A DNA stretch of 39,222 nt from Candidatus Niyogibacteria bacterium RIFCSPLOWO2_12_FULL_41_13 (lineage in GTDB: Bacteria > Patescibacteriota > Minisyncoccia > 2-12-FULL-41-13). The notes beneath the pieces are model-generated. The model saw nothing but the letters and a program-made list of their open reading frames with translations. It did not search any database and was not told the DNA's origin. A program made the position numbers and the translations under genes. Positions 35,835 through 39,222 of the stretch are shown here, piece by piece. Location of the stretch: positions 1,183 to 40,404 of the forward strand of contig MHMS01000023.1 of NCBI GenBank assembly GCA_001821615.1, read 5' to 3'. Each line of letters begins with the position of its first letter. Within the stretch, counting starts at the first letter, position 1.

Positions 35835-36904
35835 TAAAAAGTCAAAAGTCAAAAGTCCCGCCTTCGCTAACCTGCGCTTCGCCAAAGGCTTCGGCAAGGC
35901 GAGAGCTTCGGCGGGCAAGCAAAAGTCAAAACCGCGGATTTACTCTTATTGAAACTTTGGCGGCAATCGGGATTTTTACTCTGGCGTTCGGAGCGACAAC
36001 TGCTTTTATTCTCGTTATTTACCGGACCCAAGGATACGCTTTTCAGCAATCAACCGCTATAAATGAAGCCAGAAAAGGCATTGAGACAATGGTTAAGGAA
36101 ATAAGAGAAGCGAAAACCGGAGACAACGGCTCTTATCTTATTGAAAAAGCCGACGACAACGAATTTATTTTCTACAGCGATATTGACAAAGACGGCGAAA
36201 TTGAGCGAGTCAGGTATTTTTTAGGCGGAAGTTCTTCGGCAACCTCAACCGAGGAATGCGTAAGTTATAGCGACGGCGGAACTTGCGCTGTTAATTTTTC
36301 AAATTTTTTTAGCGGAAGTCTGGAAACAGCTAAAATAACGACAAGCGTGGAGGGCGATTTTGGCGCGAGCAATGAATACGCCGATATTTTTACCGATGGC
36401 GGTTCGTCGGGACAAAGCTGCCAAAATAATTGCGACGATTGCGCCGGCCTCTGGCAAGGTCAATTGACTTTTGATGTCAAAAATCAGGCGCTGGACAACA
36501 ATCTGACCTTGCTTGCCGACGCTTCAAGCAGGGTTGATTCCATTTGCGATTGGATTGAGCCGAATCATTCAATGAAAGCCAAGTTTGATTTGGCTTGGAC
36601 CGAAACCTTTTCTTCTGGACAAACTGATTTTAAAAAAGGAGTCATTAATCCGAGCGGATTTCCGGCGAGTTATCTTCCGGAAAACGAAAAAACATCTGTT
36701 TTGTCGCAATATGTCCGCAACGGCCCGGCCATTTTCCGGTATTTTGACAAAAACGGAAACGAGGTTCAGTCTTTGCCGGCCCGGCCCGAGGAAACAACCT
36801 TAATGAGAGTTAATCTGATTATTAATGTTGACCCAAACAGGCCGCCAAACAATTTTACGCTGGAAAGCGATGTTCAATTGAGAAATCTTAAAACTAATTT
36901 ATGA
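35831..36904 (+). CDS. prepilin-like protein
   Basis: NRGFTLIETLAAIGIFTLAFGATTAFILVIYRTQ after an unusually long leader. Confidence 0.85.
   Translation: MIKSQKSKVPPSLTCASPKASARRELRRASKSQNRGFTLIETLAAIGIFTLAFGATTAFILVIYRTQGYAFQQSTAINEARKGIETMVKEIREAKTGDNGSYLIEKADDNEFIFYSDIDKDGEIERVRYFLGGSSSATSTEECVSYSDGGTCAVNFSNFFSGSLETAKITTSVEGDFGASNEYADIFTDGGSSGQSCQNNCDDCAGLWQGQLTFDVKNQALDNNLTLLADASSRVDSICDWIEPNHSMKAKFDLAWTETFSSGQTDFKKGVINPSGFPASYLPENEKTSVLSQYVRNGPAIFRYFDKNGNEVQSLPARPEETTLMRVNLIINVDPNRPPNNFTLESDVQLRNLKTNL
35837..35927. repeat. heptamer tract (aaaagtc)3 split from a further unit by a GC-rich imperfect palindrome (35857-35915)
   Basis: aaaagtc aaaagtc aaaagtc | cccgccttcgct...agcttcggcggg | caagc aaaagtc. 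Confidence 0.75.
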
Positions 36905-38307
36905 ATTGCGCGTTAGGAAAAAATAGCGGGACGATTTTAGTGTTAGCGCTGGTGTTCAGTTCAATTTTTTTGGTTATGTTCGGAGGGCTCGCCGGTTTTA
37001 TTTTGCTCCAGCACAAGCAATCTTTGGAAAAAGCGGATTGGAACCAAGCTCTTGAAATCGCCGAAGCCGGACTGAATTATTATCGGTGGCATCTTGCTCA
37101 CGCTCCGGACGATTTGCAGGACGGCACCGGCTCGCCCGGTCCCTATGAGCATCAATATTCCGACCCCGAGGGAGGCGCGGTCGGCAAATACAGTTTGGAA
37201 ATAAACGCGGCAAACCAGTGCGGCGCGGTCTCGGGAATTGCCATATCCTCAACCGGCTGGACCGATAAATTTCCAAATGTCAAAAGAAAAGTTCAGGCAA
37301 AATATGTAAGACCGACCATTGCCGATTATTCTTTTGTCATAAACGACAATGTTTGGGTCGGAGCCGACCATCAAATAACCGGACCCTATCATTCAAACGG
37401 CGGAATAAGATTTGACGGGACCAATAATTCGCTGGTAACCTCGGCAAAACAAACTTGGTGGTGCTCTTCTTCTTTCGGCTGCAATCCGGCGCAGGAAAAG
37501 CCCGGAATATTCGGCGCCGGGCCGAACAGCGATTTATGGCGTTTTCCGGTTCCGCCTTTTGATTTTAACGCGATTACAATGGATTTGGCGGAGATTAAAA
37601 ATTTGACCCAAAGCGGCCAAGGTCTTTATTTCGGGCCGTCGGGCGCCGAGGGCTACCATATTTTATTAAAAGACAACAGAACTCTTGACGCTTACCGGAT
37701 AAATTCGCTCAATAGAGTTTACGCCTATGATTTGGAACAGGGCTGGCACTGGGAATATTCAATTATCGGGAGCGAAAGTTTTTTGGGAAATTATCAAATA
37801 CCTCAAGATTGCGGCTTGGTTTTTATTGAAGACGATTTGTGGGTTGGCGGCTTAAGCCAAGGGAGCAAAGTTAAGGGGAAAATAACCGTTGTTTCGGCTG
37901 ATTTGATAAATCCAATGGGAACCACCGATGTTTGGCTCGGCGGAAACATTACTTATACCGCGACTGACGGCTCCGACGGATTGCTTTTAATCGCCGAGCG
38001 CAACAATTTAATCGTTTCAAATTCTCCGGACGATTTGAATCTTGACGGCGTTTATGTCGCCCAAACCGGCAAGTTCGGCAGAAACCATTATTCCGGCTCC
38101 GATATGAAAAAAAACAAATTAACGGTTTACGGCTCAATAATCAGCAATGGCCGGGTGGGCACGAAATGGACTTGCAACGGCATATTCTGCTCCGGCTACA
38201 AAGAAAGACAAACAAATTACGATTCAAAATTAAGTTTAAACCCTCCGCCTTTCCTGACGGCGATTTCCCAAGAATACCAATTAAAAGACTGGGAAGAAGT
38301 TGAATGA
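36901..38307 (+). CDS. PilX-like pilus assembly / surface protein
   Basis: NSGTILVLALVFSSIFLVMFGGLAGFILLQHKQSLEKADWNQALEIAEAGLNYYRWHLA. Confidence 0.7.
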   Translation: MNCALGKNSGTILVLALVFSSIFLVMFGGLAGFILLQHKQSLEKADWNQALEIAEAGLNYYRWHLAHAPDDLQDGTGSPGPYEHQYSDPEGGAVGKYSLEINAANQCGAVSGIAISSTGWTDKFPNVKRKVQAKYVRPTIADYSFVINDNVWVGADHQITGPYHSNGGIRFDGTNNSLVTSAKQTWWCSSSFGCNPAQEKPGIFGAGPNSDLWRFPVPPFDFNAITMDLAEIKNLTQSGQGLYFGPSGAEGYHILLKDNRTLDAYRINSLNRVYAYDLEQGWHWEYSIIGSESFLGNYQIPQDCGLVFIEDDLWVGGLSQGSKVKGKITVVSADLINPMGTTDVWLGGNITYTATDGSDGLLLIAERNNLIVSNSPDDLNLDGVYVAQTGKFGRNHYSGSDMKKNKLTVYGSIISNGRVGTKWTCNGIFCSGYKERQTNYDSKLSLNPPPFLTAISQEYQLKDWEEVE

Positions 38308-38357
38308 CACGTATCACATATCACATATCACATATCACGAAACACATAACACATAAC
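38306..38357. repeat. heptamer tract (tatcaca / cacataa)n upstream of the four-helix-bundle gene
   Basis: acacgtatcacatatcacatatcacatatcacgaaacacataacacataac. Confidence 0.85.
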
Positions 38358-38714
38358 ATGGAGCGGTTTCATGACAAGTTAAAGAAAAAGATGGATAAGT
38401 TTGCGCATCTAGCTTATAAAATCACTAAAGATTTCCCCAAGAATGAGTTGTATGGCGCGACATCGCAATTGCGCCGCGCCGCGCTTTCAGTAATCTTAAA
38501 CTACATAGAGGGTTATGCCAGAAAAAGACATCTCATAAAAATTAACTTTTTTGAAACATCATACGGCTCTTTACAGGAAAGTAAATATCTTTTAGAGTTT
38601 GCCTTAAAAGAAAATTGGCTTAAACATGATGATTACGCTTCTATAGATGGTTTAGCTAATGAGATCGGAGCTATGTTGTGGAAAACCATAGAACACATAA
38701 CACGAGACACATAA
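38358..38714 (+). CDS. four-helix-bundle protein (23S rRNA IVS / S23-like)
   Basis: Likely start MERFHDKLKKKMDKFAHLAYKITKDFPKNELYGATSQLRRAALSVILNYIEGYARK...; 18 upstream codons of track ORF 38304..38714 are heptamer repeat. Confidence 0.85.
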   Translation: MERFHDKLKKKMDKFAHLAYKITKDFPKNELYGATSQLRRAALSVILNYIEGYARKRHLIKINFFETSYGSLQESKYLLEFALKENWLKHDDYASIDGLANEIGAMLWKTIEHITRDT

Positions 38715-38788
38715 CACATAACACGAGACAGGTTGTTTTGTGTTACGTGTTTCGTGATACGTGTTATGTGTCTCGTGATACGTGTTCT
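38688..38788. repeat. two opposed heptamer arrays (cacataa/cacgaga, then gtgttac/gtgatac) able to form a long hairpin
   Basis: aacacataacacgagacacataacacataacacgagac ... gtgttacgtgtttcgtgatacgtgttatgtgtctcgtgatacgtgtt. Confidence 0.85.
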
Positions 38789-38966
38789 TTTCCCCGGGAG
38801 GAATCGAACCCCCATCCGCTCCTTACCTGCCCGCCGTTGCCTATACCCCCGGGAGGAATCGAACCCCCATCTAGAACTTAGAAGGTTCCTATTCTATCCG
38901 TTGAACTACGGGGGCAACTTTGGCAGGCGGAGAAGGGAGCTATTCTGTCCGTTGAACTACAGGGAG
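38789..38966 (-). tRNA. split/outer tRNA-Arg (TCT), interrupted in the anticodon loop by a 106-nt insert that contains a complete tRNA
   Basis: 5' part CTCCCTG-TA-GTTC-AACGGACA-GAAT-A-GCTCC-CTTCT (38966-38931); 3' part AA-GGAGC-GGATG-GGGGG-TTCGATT-CCTCC-CGGGGAA (38824-38790). Confidence 0.6.
38844..38915 (-). tRNA. tRNA-Arg (TCT), nested inside the outer tRNA
   Basis: GCCCCCG-TA-GTTC-AACGGATA-GAAT-A-GGAAC-CTTCTAA-GTTCT-AGATG-GGGGG-TTCGATT-CCTCC-CGGGGGT A. Confidence 0.88.
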
Positions 38967-39059
38967 ATAACTGAAGTTATCCACAATTTCTTTAAAAATC
39001 AAGTTTGATTGTTTGTTTTGTTTGACTTATAAATTTTTATTGTGTTAAATATAATTAAA

Positions 39060-39222
39060 ATGAATACAATTACTATTCCTAAAAAAGAATTAAAAACAAT
39101 AGTTAAAGAGAGTGTTCGAGAAATTTTTGAACAGGAATCAATAAAGTTTCGAGCTTTATTTACGCCCTTTGTGTCTCAGAAAGAACAGAAAGATATTGAA
39201 AAAAAATATAACAAACCTTCTC
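39060..39222 (+). CDS. partial hypothetical (antitoxin-like?) truncated by the window end
   Basis: MNTITIPKKELKTIVKESVREIFEQESIKFRALFTPFVSQKEQKDIEKKYNKPS... open to the end of the window. Confidence 0.5.
   Translation, partial: MNTITIPKKELKTIVKESVREIFEQESIKFRALFTPFVSQKEQKDIEKKYNKPS

Noticed and set aside
38306-38788. CRISPR-like array from repeated short units
   Set aside because: Units are 7 bp, contiguous and degenerate with no unique spacers; no cas genes in the window
38789-38966. Permuted tRNA or group I intron interpretation of the tRNA-Arg locus
   Set aside because: The outer 5' half precedes the 3' half in transcription order, so it is not permuted; the 106-nt insert is mostly a tRNA and too short for a group I intron

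Overview
The window reads as a chromosomal segment of an AT-rich, small-genome bacterium. The style resembles Patescibacteria/CPR (Parcubacteria-like): short intergenic gaps, an FKBP-less trigger factor, GtrA, ParB, and a type IV pilus operon next to a histidine kinase and response regulator. This placement is inference from gene content. Recognisable genes: ndk, ruvB, a GT4 glycosyltransferase, rodA/ftsW-like, parB, a MYG1/DHH-like protein, a fused MntA-HepT-like protein, a 2-hydroxyacid dehydrogenase, a class II aldolase, gtrA-like, a GIY-YIG protein, serS, alr, ftsQ-like, hppA, tig, clpP, an ATP-grasp protein, recO, an HU protein, rny, gpmI, a HELMH metalloprotease, a histidine kinase and response regulator, pilB, pilC, pilin-like genes and a four-helix-bundle (S23-like) gene. 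RNA genes: tRNA-Phe, -Gly, -Leu, -Val and -Arg, plus a probable 6S-like RNA. The most notable structures are: (1) a complete tRNA-Arg(TCT) nested inside the anticodon loop of a second tRNA-Arg(TCT); (2) many degenerate tandem repeats sharing a 7-bp period but with a different heptamer at each locus, in intergenic regions and in frame inside genes (three in alr, one in the aldolase, one in the GT4, pilin leaders); (3) a fused MNT-HEPN gene bracketed by a 55-bp duplication that regenerates the 3' end of the neighbouring dehydrogenase gene; (4) a GIY-YIG gene with terminal inverted repeats inserted at the 5' end of tRNA-Val; (5) a 142-bp MITE in two copies, one of which regenerates the serS start codon through its TATG target duplication. 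All of this was read by eye; no searches or folding were run.
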